Of a DNA stretch of 64,000 nt, positions 35,645 through 45,336 are shown in pieces. Every line of letters starts with the position of its first letter. Positions within the stretch are counted from its first letter, which is position 1. Source of the stretch: DAOVXM01 sp963746255 (GTDB lineage: Bacteria; Chloroflexota; Anaerolineae; Anaerolineales; UBA4823); NCBI GenBank assembly GCA_963746255.1, contig CAVVAJ010000005.1, positions 620,001 through 684,000 of the forward strand, in the 5' to 3' direction. Below the pieces are notes generated by a model. It was not told the origin of the DNA. It ran no database searches and saw only the letters and a list, made by a program, of their open reading frames with translations. A program made the position numbers and the translations under genes.

Positions 35645-37252
35645 ATGAAGAAGAAGGATTATTGCATCCTATTTTGCGCTTCATTTGTGATCTGCTCAGT
35701 GATCGCAGTGATACAAAAAACGCCTGGTTATATGGATGCAGAATATTATTATGCGGGAGCGATACAGCTGAATGAAGGTAATGGATTCCAGGAAGAATTC
35801 ATATGGAACTATCTTAATCAACCTAACGAATTGCCACAACCTTCTAATGGTTACTGGATGCCTCTGGTCTCAATACTTGCATGGTTTGGTATGCAAGTGG
35901 CTGGTGTAACTTCATTTAACGGCGCTCGAATTATTCTCTTTGTATTCGCATGCCTTATTTCACCATTGACTGCGTGGTTTTCTTATTCTCTTACACGCAA
36001 GAGGTGGGCAGGGATATTTTCTGGCGTCATCGCTTTGTTTCCAATATTTTATAGTGCATACTTGGTAACTACTGATATCTTTGCGATCAATATAATTCTC
36101 GGGATCTTATGGTTTCAATTGGCATATTTCTTACACATATTCACCCAACAAAACAGTTCGCGATACGTACTCCTACTCTTTGCCTTTGGAATAACCGGAG
36201 CATTATTATATTTATCAAGAGTTGATGGAATCATCTGGGTAGTAATCGGCGCAGGATATGTGTTGTTTTTATTGGAATCCAGGGCTGATCGTAGTAATAA
36301 CAGAACGTTACGATCTTCATTTTTAGAATTCAGTCTATATATAGCAGGGGTACTTGTACTCATTGTTCCATGGTTGATCAGGAATTATTTTGCATTGGAT
36401 ACTTTATTCCCGGATGGTACGTCCAAAGCTTTGTGGTTTATCAAATATGATGACCTATATAGTTACCCTGCGGATAAAATCACATACATTAGGTGGGTGC
36501 AAAATGGAATTAATAGTGCAATCAGAGCAAGACTTTGGGCACTTGGTCAAAATGTTCAAACGTTGATTGGAGTACATGGTGGAATCATATTTGCACCACT
36601 TGTAGTAGCAGGCATATTTAAATTTAAAAAAGATCTGCGTGTGAGGTTAGGTGTAATTATTTGGGGAATCATCTTTCTTCTTATGACAATAATATTTCCC
36701 TTCGCGGGAAGTCGTGGGGGGTTCTTTCATGCGGCCGCAGCGGTCCAACCTTTGTTTTGGGCATTGACACCGGTTGGTTTAGAGCAGTTCATTAGATGGG
36801 GAGAGAGACAACGCGGTTGGAATAAACCACAAGCCTTACCAATCTTTTCGGTTGGCATCATGGTGTTGGCATTGACTGTATCGATATACACTTTTCACGG
36901 CAGAGTGATGGGTAAAGATTGGCACCTACCAGTGTGGAATTCAAGTAATCACAAATACCAAAAGATCGAAGAGGAATTAATTAGGCTCGGATTCTCTGAT
37001 GAAGATTTAATATTAATCAATAATCCTCCAGGTTATTGGGTCGCAAATAAACGTTCAGCTCTATCAGTGCCAAATGGCGGCGTGGAGACACTTTTGGACT
37101 TAGCAAAAGACTTTAGTGTTGAGTACCTAGTTTTGGAAAAAGACCACCCCGTTGGATTGAACGATCTGTACGCATCACCATCGAAATTCGCGAATTTGGA
37201 GTGGTTATCCACTGTGGAAGACGCCCATATATTTATAATCTCTAATGAATAA
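35645..37252 (+). CDS. GT-C family membrane glycosyltransferase-like protein
   Basis: About 535 residues from ATG 35645 (MKKKDYCILF); an upstream open stretch from 35558 has no ribosome site. The first loop carries GYMDAEYYYAGAIQLNEGNG. About eleven helices follow, then a C-terminal soluble domain (IEEELIRLGFSDEDLILINN). An 8-base overlap (ATGAATAA) couples it to the next gene. Family membership is by topology and first-loop acid; substrate unknown. Confidence 0.7.
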   Translation: MKKKDYCILFCASFVICSVIAVIQKTPGYMDAEYYYAGAIQLNEGNGFQEEFIWNYLNQPNELPQPSNGYWMPLVSILAWFGMQVAGVTSFNGARIILFVFACLISPLTAWFSYSLTRKRWAGIFSGVIALFPIFYSAYLVTTDIFAINIILGILWFQLAYFLHIFTQQNSSRYVLLLFAFGITGALLYLSRVDGIIWVVIGAGYVLFLLESRADRSNNRTLRSSFLEFSLYIAGVLVLIVPWLIRNYFALDTLFPDGTSKALWFIKYDDLYSYPADKITYIRWVQNGINSAIRARLWALGQNVQTLIGVHGGIIFAPLVVAGIFKFKKDLRVRLGVIIWGIIFLLMTIIFPFAGSRGGFFHAAAAVQPLFWALTPVGLEQFIRWGERQRGWNKPQALPIFSVGIMVLALTVSIYTFHGRVMGKDWHLPVWNSSNHKYQKIEEELIRLGFSDEDLILINNPPGYWVANKRSALSVPNGGVETLLDLAKDFSVEYLVLEKDHPVGLNDLYASPSKFANLEWLSTVEDAHIFIISNE

Positions 37253-38741
37253 GAGTTTTTCAAGTTATGTATCCAATTCGCATACCAAAGCGTTCATAGT
37301 TTTGATATGCTCTACCATTTTTACAATCAGTATATACCAGCTGTGGAGTATTAATACTTACCGGGTTGGATTTCCGCTTGATGATGCCTGGATACATCAA
37401 ACCTACGCAAGAAATCTCATTCTTTATGAGGATTGGGTTTACACACCAGGCGTAAAATCAGCAGGCTCGACAGCTCCTTTATGGACGATGATTTTGGCAC
37501 TCGGATATATCCTTAATGTAGATCACTTGTTTTGGGTATTCACGCTAGGATCGATATTGTTATGCATGTTGGGGTTTGTTGGCTACATTTGTTTTTCCAA
37601 GTTGACAAAGATTTATGGATGGCTCGCCACGCTGTCAGCATTGTTTTTGATATTCGAATGGCACTTAGTATGGTCTGCTGTCTCCGGCATGGAAACCATC
37701 TTCTTCGCGCTGTTAATTCTGATTGTGCTCACAGGGATCATATCCCTGCGAAGGAACTGGTTTGTTTTAGGGGTCATTATTGGGTTGAGTGTTTGGGTTA
37801 GACCGGACGGGATAACACTTTTAGGACCTGCAGTTCTTGCAATCATTCTCTCTCCAAAAAGTCCACAAGAAAATGTCCAGACCTTAGCTAAGTTTTTATT
37901 AGGTTTTATATTATTATTTCTTCCTTATCTAGCATTCAACTTTCAAATAGCTGGGACCTGTTGGCCAAACACATTCTATGCTAAACAGGCAGAGTATAAA
38001 TCTACCCTCGAATTACCCATGTATTATCGGTATTCAAAATTGATAATCCTACCACTCATTGGCGCTGGGGTATTGTTAGTTCCCGGTTTCGTATATATAA
38101 CCTATCAAAATCTCAAATCGAAAAATTGGGATCCGATTCTTGGCATGGTGTGGTTTTTGGGTTATATATTTTTATACGCTCTTCTCTTACCACTCAATTA
38201 CCAACATGGCAGATACCTTATACCCGCGATGCCAGTATATTTTGTTTGGGGTATGGCAGGAACTGCCATGTATATTCGTGCTTTAAAGAGAGAATCGATT
38301 AAACGGATTTTAGGAAGAAGTTTTTTACTAGCCAGTATATTGTTATTATTTGCTTTTTGGGTTCTCGGAGGCAGATCCTATGCCCGAGATGTGGCAATTA
38401 TCGAAACGGAGATGGTTCAATCTGCCCTTTGGATAAAAAATAATACCTCATCAGATGATCTTATAGGTGCACACGATATCGGAGCGCTTGGATACTTCAG
38501 TGAAAGACGAATTCTTGATTTAGCTGGTTTAATCTCTCCTGATGTTATTGGGTTTATTAGTGATGAAGAGAAACTTGCCAATTACCTAGACCAAGAGCAG
38601 GTCATGTATCTGATGACATTTCCTAGTTGGTATCCGGAACTCGTTGATTCTCTACAAATTAGTTTCGTTACAGCTAGTAATTTCTCTCCACAAGCCGGTG
38701 GAGAAAATATGGTGGTTTATTTATGGGATAAGCATAATTGA
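37245..38741 (+). CDS. GT-C family membrane glycosyltransferase-like protein
   Basis: 498 residues with about eleven helices. The first loop is VGFPLDDAWIHQTYARNLIL then YTPGVKSAGSTAPLWT, close to the pattern in the gene at 29118 (IDDAYITFRYAQNIL, GTTTPVYTL). The C-terminal domain ALWIKNNTSSDDLIGAHDIG is also shared with that gene. These two are therefore likely paralogues at the two ends of the cluster. It is the last of the five plus-strand genes. Confidence 0.72.
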   Translation: MNKSFSSYVSNSHTKAFIVLICSTIFTISIYQLWSINTYRVGFPLDDAWIHQTYARNLILYEDWVYTPGVKSAGSTAPLWTMILALGYILNVDHLFWVFTLGSILLCMLGFVGYICFSKLTKIYGWLATLSALFLIFEWHLVWSAVSGMETIFFALLILIVLTGIISLRRNWFVLGVIIGLSVWVRPDGITLLGPAVLAIILSPKSPQENVQTLAKFLLGFILLFLPYLAFNFQIAGTCWPNTFYAKQAEYKSTLELPMYYRYSKLIILPLIGAGVLLVPGFVYITYQNLKSKNWDPILGMVWFLGYIFLYALLLPLNYQHGRYLIPAMPVYFVWGMAGTAMYIRALKRESIKRILGRSFLLASILLLFAFWVLGGRSYARDVAIIETEMVQSALWIKNNTSSDDLIGAHDIGALGYFSERRILDLAGLISPDVIGFISDEEKLANYLDQEQVMYLMTFPSWYPELVDSLQISFVTASNFSPQAGGENMVVYLWDKHN

Positions 38742-38798
38742 AAATAATTACTTTATTTTGGTGACCTTCTACTGAACTCTAAGGTAACTCAAATTTCA

Positions 38799-38827
38799 TT
38801 GCTGGGAAAAAGTTATTATGCTATACT
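38799..38827 (+). promoter_or_regulatory. promoter for the response regulator/kinase pair
   Basis: A -35 box TTGCTG (38799-38804), a 17-base spacer and TATACT (38822-38827), 35 bases ahead of the response-regulator start. Spacing is ideal and the transcript leader would be short. Confidence 0.6.
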
Positions 38828-38861
38828 TTCTTCCATATAGCGGTGGAAGGCCATCATAAAG

Positions 38862-39563
38862 ATGAAAGAGATATCAGTAATAATTATTGACGACCATCCT
38901 CTCTTTCGACAGGGAGTAGCAGATACTCTGTCGTTTGAGGACGATCTGAATGTGGTCGACCAAGCGGATAATGGTGAAGATGGATTAAAATTAATTCAAG
39001 AAATAGTACCAGACGTGGCTATCATCGATGTTAATTTACCTCTATTGAATGGACATCAGGTCACCAGGAATTTAATTGCCGCGGGAATCGGAACTCGAGT
39101 AATTTTACTTACCGCATATGATGATCTAGAACAGATGATACATGCTATAAGTTCAGGAGCAAAAGCATACTGTACAAAGGATGTTAAACCGGAAGTTCTA
39201 GTAGATATTGTGCACCATGTTACCCAAGGAAAATATGTAATCAATGAGGATGTAATTGAGGCCACAGATATAGAAAGCTGGATATCTCAAAAGAGCGAAC
39301 ATATAATTGGAACATATAGCAATGTTGGCGAACCATACCAACCATTATCACCCCGCGAAATGGAAGTATTGATCTATATCACCCAGGGAATGAGTAATAA
39401 AGAAATCGCGAACTCGCTAGTGATAAGTCATCAAACAGTAAAAAATCATGTTACGTCGATACTAAGAAAACTTGGAGTTGATGACCGGACACAAGCCGCA
39501 ATTTATGCTTTACGGCATGGTTGGGTTCAATTGCATGAAGTTGATATTAAAGGTGAGGAATAG
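38862..39563 (+). CDS. NarL/FixJ-family response regulator
   Basis: 233 residues. The receiver domain (about 4-120) has the acidic pair DDHP and the phospho-acceptor Asp in VAIIDVNLPLLNG; a Lys in TKDVKPE completes the site. The C-terminal LuxR helix-turn-helix is LSPREMEVLIYITQGMSNKE then VKNHVTSILRKLGVDDRTQA. Its cognate kinase starts two bases after its stop. The position directly ahead of the Flp pilin and Tad genes makes pilus control the obvious hypothesis. Confidence 0.88.
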   Translation: MKEISVIIIDDHPLFRQGVADTLSFEDDLNVVDQADNGEDGLKLIQEIVPDVAIIDVNLPLLNGHQVTRNLIAAGIGTRVILLTAYDDLEQMIHAISSGAKAYCTKDVKPEVLVDIVHHVTQGKYVINEDVIEATDIESWISQKSEHIIGTYSNVGEPYQPLSPREMEVLIYITQGMSNKEIANSLVISHQTVKNHVTSILRKLGVDDRTQAAIYALRHGWVQLHEVDIKGEE

Positions 39564-39565
39564 GT

Positions 39566-40627
39566 ATGGCAAGTTCGGATTCTGGAACGATATCTAATTT
39601 ATTTGATGCAAATCAACGTGATTTCGAATTAGAACTTGAGAAGTCAAGAACTGAGTTAGTAGAGATTTCTAAGATGTTGGAACATAGCCAGCAGGAGGTA
39701 AGTAAATTAGCCCAACGTAATGCATCCGCCACTGCGCAGCTTCAAAGGGTACAGAACCAATTTGAAAAAATGTCTCGAGAAGAGATTCGGGCTGCTTATG
39801 ACGCTGCCCTCGATGCACAACAGCGTTTATTCGTGATGCGGGGACAAGTAGAAAAGCTGCAGAGTGATTTAAATCACCAAGAAAGATATATTACGTTTAT
39901 TGAGCTTGCGAGACATACTCAAACCAGTAGTAAGTCACCCGATGTTCAATCTCAGGATACGTATTCATCTGTTGATAGCGTGGAAATGTTAATCCAAGCC
40001 CAAGAAACTGAACGCCAGCGCCTATCTAGGCAAATGCATGATGGTCCGGCTCAGGCGCTATCCAATTTCATTCTGCAAACTGAGATCGCGATGAGATTGT
40101 TTGATGTTGACCCAGAAAAGGCCAAGAATGAACTTATAAATTTGAAGGGATCAGCATCAAGCACTTTTCAAAAAGTTCGCGATTATATTTTCGAACTCCG
40201 ACCAATGATGTTGGATGATTTAGGATTATCTCCCACAATAAAGAGATATATTGAGGCTACTCAAAATCAATCGGGAATAGAGATTCATTTAACTGTTACA
40301 GGAGTCGAGAGAAGGTTTGAACCTTATTTGGAAGTAATGGTATTTCGAGCCATCCAAGAATTCTTAAAGAATGCTGTTCGTCATAGTCAGGCATCTCAGA
40401 TAAACTTACATCTAGATCTTGGCGATACTAACATAAAAGTAATATGTGAGGACAATGGTAAAGGTTTCGATGTTGACGGTCTTGAGGAAGATAGTTTCGT
40501 TGGATTAAAGCTCATGAGAGAACGTGCAGAAATGCTTGGTGGAAATCTTGGAGTGGATAGTGTGATTGGGCAAGGCACGAGGGTATCTTACCAAGTTCCG
40601 TGTGTCGAAGCATCTGCCTTAACATAA
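39566..40627 (+). CDS. cytoplasmic sensor histidine kinase (HisKA_3, DegS/NarX-like)
   Basis: 353 residues with no membrane segment. Residues about 15-115 form a coiled coil (LEKSRTELVEISKMLEHSQQ), followed by a HisKA_3 phospho-acceptor region (ETERQRLSRQMHDGPAQALS, His about 158) and an ATPase domain with the N box EFLKNAVRHSQ, the G box EDNGKGFD and GLKLMRERAEMLGG. The architecture matches DegS-type kinases that sense internally or through partners. It pairs with the response regulator upstream (two-base gap) and is followed by the flp promoter. Confidence 0.88.
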   Translation: MASSDSGTISNLFDANQRDFELELEKSRTELVEISKMLEHSQQEVSKLAQRNASATAQLQRVQNQFEKMSREEIRAAYDAALDAQQRLFVMRGQVEKLQSDLNHQERYITFIELARHTQTSSKSPDVQSQDTYSSVDSVEMLIQAQETERQRLSRQMHDGPAQALSNFILQTEIAMRLFDVDPEKAKNELINLKGSASSTFQKVRDYIFELRPMMLDDLGLSPTIKRYIEATQNQSGIEIHLTVTGVERRFEPYLEVMVFRAIQEFLKNAVRHSQASQINLHLDLGDTNIKVICEDNGKGFDVDGLEEDSFVGLKLMRERAEMLGGNLGVDSVIGQGTRVSYQVPCVEASALT

Positions 40628-40655
40628 TCGCAAGGAAAATTTCATATAATAGGTA

Positions 40656-40684
40656 TTGCAAAATTAAGAATGATTCTGTATAAT
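40656..40684 (+). promoter_or_regulatory. promoter of the Flp pilin gene
   Basis: TTGCAA (40656-40661), 17-base spacer, TATAAT (40679-40684). This is one of the best sigma-A type promoters in the window and lies about 50 bases ahead of the pilin start. Confidence 0.7.
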
Positions 40685-40732
40685 GTTTGTAGTAACATGA
40701 TAGTAGTAAATCTTTGAAAGGAGGTGAACAAC

Positions 40733-40879
40733 ATGTTATTTGCACCGAAGGAAAAGGGTCAGGGCTTGGTAGAGTATGCATTGATCCTCGTACTAGTGGC
40801 GATCGTCGTGATCGTTATCCTGGCATTACTTGGTCCAGCAATTGGTAATGTCTTCAGCCAGATCATGAATGCGATCTAA
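40733..40879 (+). CDS. flp: Flp/Fap-type pilin
   Basis: A 48-residue prepilin. It has a short basic leader (MLFAPKEKG), then QGLVEYALIL with Glu at +5 and Tyr at +6 after the likely cleavage at Gly, and one long hydrophobic helix ending in NVFSQIMNAI. A prepilin peptidase should cut after KEKG; none lies in this window. A perfect AAAGGAGGTGA ribosome site seven bases ahead, a strong promoter and a private terminator mark it as a highly expressed single-gene unit, as expected for the major pilus subunit. Confidence 0.92.
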   Translation: MLFAPKEKGQGLVEYALILVLVAIVVIVILALLGPAIGNVFSQIMNAI

Positions 40880-40920
40880 TTTTATTCACAAGCAAAATAC
40901 TTAAATCATTATTTATGAAG

Positions 40921-40949
40921 ATAAGACCCCAAATCAATCGGGGTCTTAT
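40921..40949 (+). terminator. terminator of flp
   Basis: A perfect 10-bp stem (40921-40930 with 40940-40949), 9-base loop, followed by TCATTT. It isolates the abundant pilin transcript from the Tad assembly genes. Confidence 0.75.
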
Positions 40950-41427
40950 TCATTTCCCTCATTCTTTATGGCTTCCAATAAAGCTAGATCGCATCAAGAA
41001 GTGGAAGCCTAGCATTTGAATGGGTTAGTAAATATCGGATAAGAAAATTGAGACAAACGACTTAAAGGTGGGCATATTTTTCGTGTAGCCACTCTTTCGT
41101 TCAAAGTTGGTTTTATAAGAGCAGTAGGTCACGTGTGTGTTTCAGTTCAACAAACCAATATGGAAAACTATCGAACTGAAATTTTGAATGCATTTCGAAT
41201 TATAATAGATGATAATTTAAGGTAGAGTTCGAGATGCCTTAGGGTAATTGCTATCCATTACAATTATGTATGAATGCTTTCGTTACAATGCCTACTCATA
41301 AATTATTTCTAACAGAATTGTTATGATTTGGTTATTTAGTGAATTTGTGGCTTGACTAATAATAAATAAGAGTAATAATGGCGATTATCCACTCTGAAAA
41401 AAATATATATATCTCTGGGAGGCAATA
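40950..41427 (+). other. leader region between flp and the Tad assembly operon
   Basis: About 480 A+T-rich bases without a gene. A promoter near 41352 serves the cpaB operon. I see no recognisable riboswitch, although the length would allow upstream regulator sites. Confidence 0.5.
41352..41379 (+). promoter_or_regulatory. promoter of the cpaB-tadC operon
   Basis: TTGACT (41352-41357) and TAATAAT (41373-41379), 15-16 bases apart, about 48 bases ahead of the cpaB start. Confidence 0.45.
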
Positions 41428-42558
41428 ATGCGTCGAGGAAGAGTATTCATATACCTGGCGTTAGTACTCATTTTAGGTCTTGCGGCTGTTTATATCGTCT
41501 GGAATCAATTCTTGAATCAACCCGCGGAAGATGCGGCAACTGGTGAACCAACTCCTGTAATCGAGATGGTGTCAATCTTAGTAGTTTCTCAGAAGATCCC
41601 GCGTGGAACAGTAATTCAAGAAGATATGGTATCAATCCAACCTATACCACGGGATTTGCTACTACCTGGGATGATGACCGATATTATTGATGTGCAAGGG
41701 AAATTAGCCAAATTTGATCTTGAATTTGGGATTCCACTTACAGCTGGTATGATAGTCAATACTGCTGACCAACTCTCCGCGATAGGATCGATCGCAGCGT
41801 TATCGATCCCTCGTGGTTTAGTTGCTGTCTCAATACCGATAAATCGGCTTTCAAGTGTTTCATATGCACCACGTCCTGGGGATCATGTTAATGTCATTGT
41901 AACGGTACAATTGGTTGATCTAGATACAGACTTTCAAACAATTCTCCCAAATAACGCTGGGGTTGTTATTGCGCCCGGAGTCGAGGGAGAATTAGGTACT
42001 AATTACTTGACCGTCAGGATTGACCGCTTAGGTGCTGGACCGGAAGATATTGGCAAACTAGGTGTCGTACCAGGGCTTGACCAACCCCAATATTCTGTTC
42101 CCTCGGAAAAGCAACGCCCTCGACTCGTAAGTCAGAATTTGTTCCAGGATGCAATCGTTCTTGGGGTAGGTAACTTTCCTCTTGAAGATGAGGTGCCTGA
42201 AGAAGCTGTACCGGTTGTAACTGAGCAAGCAGGCGAACAGCAGCAACCTGTTGAGGGTGAGCAACCAGTTGAAACCCCCGCTCCTATAATTCCTGACGTC
42301 ATAACGTTAATAGTTACACCACAGGATGCCATCACATTGAATTACTTAATCTTCAGTGGTGCTCAAATGACACTGGCGTTAAGACCATCCGAGGACGACA
42401 CCAGGGTGCAAACTGATGCAGTAACTTTACAATACTTACTCGACACGTATAGTATTCCGGTCCCCGTCCGCTTACCATACGGGATGGAACCGAGAGTAGA
42501 TGCCCTTAGTGGAGCAACAGCAAAATATGAAGATGTTCAGCCAACTCCAGTCCCCTAA
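41428..42558 (+). CDS. cpaB: Flp pilus assembly protein CpaB/RcpC
   Basis: 376 residues. One N-terminal membrane helix (residues about 7-27), then a SAF domain (VSQKIPRGTVIQEDMVSIQP) and the CpaB/RcpC region (RGLVAVSIPINRLSSVSYAP, RPGDHVNVIVTVQL). The C-terminal part has a Pro/Glu-rich linker. It is a periplasmic-side scaffold of the Tad pilus machine in other bacteria; here it would lie outside the single membrane. GGGAGG precedes the ATG. It opens the five-gene assembly operon. Confidence 0.87.
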   Translation: MRRGRVFIYLALVLILGLAAVYIVWNQFLNQPAEDAATGEPTPVIEMVSILVVSQKIPRGTVIQEDMVSIQPIPRDLLLPGMMTDIIDVQGKLAKFDLEFGIPLTAGMIVNTADQLSAIGSIAALSIPRGLVAVSIPINRLSSVSYAPRPGDHVNVIVTVQLVDLDTDFQTILPNNAGVVIAPGVEGELGTNYLTVRIDRLGAGPEDIGKLGVVPGLDQPQYSVPSEKQRPRLVSQNLFQDAIVLGVGNFPLEDEVPEEAVPVVTEQAGEQQQPVEGEQPVETPAPIIPDVITLIVTPQDAITLNYLIFSGAQMTLALRPSEDDTRVQTDAVTLQYLLDTYSIPVPVRLPYGMEPRVDALSGATAKYEDVQPTPVP

Positions 42559-42584
42559 GGTTTCAAAATGGTAACAAGGAATAA

Positions 42585-43856
42585 ATGAATCAATCTCTGG
42601 CTAACAACAACGGTCAAATCAAAGTCCTCATTGTGGATGATATCGCGGATACTCGTGATAATATCCGGCGTTTGTTGCAGTTTGAAAATGACGTCGAAGT
42701 CGTCGGATCAGCTGAAACAGGGTATGAAGGCATTGAATTGGCTAAAAAAATTCGCCCTGATGTCGTCATCATTGACATTAACATGCCTGATGTGGATGGG
42801 ATACGAGCTACCGAGGCCATTCGGAAATATTCACCGCATACCCAGATAATTATACTTTCAGTCCAAGGCGATCCTCATTATATGCGGCGAGCAATGCTTG
42901 CTGGTGCAAGGGATTTTCTGACGAAACCTCCATCTGCAGATGAGTTGACATCAGCGATTCGACGCGCCGGTAAGATGGCAATTGATGAACGTTTGCGAAC
43001 ACCACCGGGATTATCAGGTGGCAAAATATCCACCGACCCTTCCTTGGGATCAATTGTACCGACAAGCAATGTGATAAGTGTTTATAGTCCAAAGGGTGGC
43101 GCTGGGTGCACGACAATAGCAATTAATCTGGCAATGGCTCTGCATAATGATGATAGCCCAACGGTAATTGTTGATGGAAACTTACAATTCGGTGATGTTG
43201 CCGTTTTCTTAAATGAGCAGACGAAGAATAGTATTGTCGATTTAGCGCCACGAGCTGATGAACTGGACACCGAAATCTTAGAAGAGGTACTCGCTACACA
43301 TGCTGAGTTTGGAGTAAAAATATTAGCAGCTCCCCCTCGTCCAGAGTATGCAGAAAATATTACGGGTGAACAATTTTCAAAGTTGCTGGAATATCTAAGG
43401 CATTTCTACACTTATATCGTGATCGATACTGCCACTGCTTTAGATGATATAACCTTAGCATCAATTGACGCAAGTGATATCATCATCCTCATAACTACAC
43501 AGGACATCCCGGCAATTAAGAATACACGTCACTTTTTTGATCTCACTCATGTCCTGAATGTTGATCTAAAACGAGTGATTTTTGCGATGAATCGTTATGA
43601 TAAACGAATTGGAATCACTCCAGAAAAAGTAGGTGAATCTTTCAAACACGAAATATCGGCGGTCCTACCGTTAGAAGATCGAGTGGTGATTCCTTCAATA
43701 AATCGTGGCATGCCGTTCGTACTGACTGATAAATCAAAGCCAATTTCCAGAGCTGTGTTATCCTTAGCTAAAGAAGTACGAAAGAAAATTAATGAGTTTT
43801 CCGAGCTATCGGATGAAGAAGTCGAAGATACTACTAGAATTAAGCAACTTACTTAA
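42585..43856 (+). CDS. cpaE: CpaE/TadZ-like ATPase with a receiver domain
   Basis: 423 residues. A true receiver domain (about 10-130) has Asp in VVIIDINMPDVDG and Lys in FLTKPPS; an AAA/ParA-like ATPase follows with the deviant Walker A SPKGGAGCTTIAIN, and YIVIDTATALDDI at Walker B. CpaE/TadZ localises the pilus machine. Because the receiver keeps its phosphorylation residues, pilus localisation may be linked to a kinase, perhaps the one upstream (inference). Spacing to its neighbours is 26 bases. Confidence 0.88.
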   Translation: MNQSLANNNGQIKVLIVDDIADTRDNIRRLLQFENDVEVVGSAETGYEGIELAKKIRPDVVIIDINMPDVDGIRATEAIRKYSPHTQIIILSVQGDPHYMRRAMLAGARDFLTKPPSADELTSAIRRAGKMAIDERLRTPPGLSGGKISTDPSLGSIVPTSNVISVYSPKGGAGCTTIAINLAMALHNDDSPTVIVDGNLQFGDVAVFLNEQTKNSIVDLAPRADELDTEILEEVLATHAEFGVKILAAPPRPEYAENITGEQFSKLLEYLRHFYTYIVIDTATALDDITLASIDASDIIILITTQDIPAIKNTRHFFDLTHVLNVDLKRVIFAMNRYDKRIGITPEKVGESFKHEISAVLPLEDRVVIPSINRGMPFVLTDKSKPISRAVLSLAKEVRKKINEFSELSDEEVEDTTRIKQLT

Positions 43857-43882
43857 CTTGATCAATATCTGGAGTCAATTTA

Positions 43883-45283
43883 ATGTCTCTCCTTAAAAGA
43901 ATCGAACAAGGTCAAGTATCCAATTCAGCACCTGCAGAGACCAGTAGTCAAACATCGAAGCTGCAAACGCTGCAAGCGCGTAGAGTGGCGGCTCCAGGAG
44001 CGACCGCTCAAAAAGATACTTACTACGATCTAAAATCCCGGGTCCAGAATCGGTTGTTAGCTGAGTTAGACCCAAGTATGGATATTTCTAAGGTTAATGA
44101 GGTAAGAACTACAATTCAAGAATTGTTTGAACAGGTCTTGGCTGAAGAGAATATCGTATTATCCCGCCCGGAGCGGCATCGCCTTTACGAACAAATTTCG
44201 GCAGAAATATTGGGCTTAGGACCATTACAACCCCTCTTAGAGGATGAAACAATCACCGAAGTAATGGTAAACGGTGCGAAGAACATTTATATTGAGCGCT
44301 CAGGGAGAATCCATCGAGTACCATTCACATTTGAGAGTGATGAGCATGTCATGCGGATTATTGATCGTATTGTAGCTCCACTCGGACGTAGAATTGATGA
44401 ATCCAGCCCTTATGTGGATGCCCGATTATCGGATGGTTCCCGTGTAAACGCGATTATTCCCCCAATTTCCTTGGTTGGTCCGGTTATAACAATCCGCAAG
44501 TTTTTTAAGAATCCAATTACGATAGAACAATTGATTGAGTTCGGTACTGTTACAGCTGAGTCATTACAATTTCTTAAAGCCTGCGTTGAAGCGAGATTGA
44601 ATATTGTGATCTCAGGGGGAACAGGATCAGGGAAGACTACATTACTAAACATACTTTCCCAGTATATCCCGAATGACGAAAGAATTGTCACAATCGAGAA
44701 TGCGGCAGAATTACAGCTTCGGCAGGAACACGTCGTCACTCTTGAGTCACGCCCACCCAATATTGAAGGTAGAGGTGAGGTCACCATTCGTCAGCTCGTA
44801 ATCAACTCGCTTCGTATGCGACCTGATCGGATAATCGTGGGCGAAATCAGAGATGAAGCTTCTTTAGACATGCTCCAGGCAATGAATACGGGCCATGATG
44901 GATCAATGACCACAGCCCATGCAAATACCCCAAGAGATACACTGGCTCGTATCGAGACAATGGCTTTAATGGCAGGAATGGAACTGCCCGTCAAAGCAAT
45001 TCGCGAACAGGTAGCTTCTGCTGTTGATCTTGTTGTCCATGAAGAGCGATTCAAAGATGGTACTCGTAAGTTAACAAATATCACGGAAGTGTCTGGTATG
45101 GAAGGGGACGTAATTACGATGACCGATATTTTTCAATACGAACAGAGTGGATATGAAGACGGCAAAGTTATCGGCCGACTCAGGCCCACAGGTCTCCGGC
45201 CAAAATTCATTGATAAAATTGAGGCTGCGGGTATTCATCTTCCAGCGACGATATTTGGTATCGGTGAACGCCGGCGCTATTAG
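43883..45283 (+). CDS. tadA: Flp pilus ATPase CpaF/TadA
   Basis: 466 residues. A secretion ATPase of the GspE/PilT superfamily that energises pilin polymerisation (and retraction in some Tad systems). The marks are Walker A SGGTGSGKTTLL, the Asp box RMRPDRIIVGEIRD, and the His box TGHDGSMTTAHANTP. The N-terminal ~65 residues are an unconserved linker. It lies between cpaE and tadB in the usual Tad order. Confidence 0.94.
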   Translation: MSLLKRIEQGQVSNSAPAETSSQTSKLQTLQARRVAAPGATAQKDTYYDLKSRVQNRLLAELDPSMDISKVNEVRTTIQELFEQVLAEENIVLSRPERHRLYEQISAEILGLGPLQPLLEDETITEVMVNGAKNIYIERSGRIHRVPFTFESDEHVMRIIDRIVAPLGRRIDESSPYVDARLSDGSRVNAIIPPISLVGPVITIRKFFKNPITIEQLIEFGTVTAESLQFLKACVEARLNIVISGGTGSGKTTLLNILSQYIPNDERIVTIENAAELQLRQEHVVTLESRPPNIEGRGEVTIRQLVINSLRMRPDRIIVGEIRDEASLDMLQAMNTGHDGSMTTAHANTPRDTLARIETMALMAGMELPVKAIREQVASAVDLVVHEERFKDGTRKLTNITEVSGMEGDVITMTDIFQYEQSGYEDGKVIGRLRPTGLRPKFIDKIEAAGIHLPATIFGIGERRRY

Positions 45284-45336
45284 ATCTCAAAAGAATTCCG
45301 TAGTGAATTCTAATAGAGGCTAAGGTTATATTCCTG

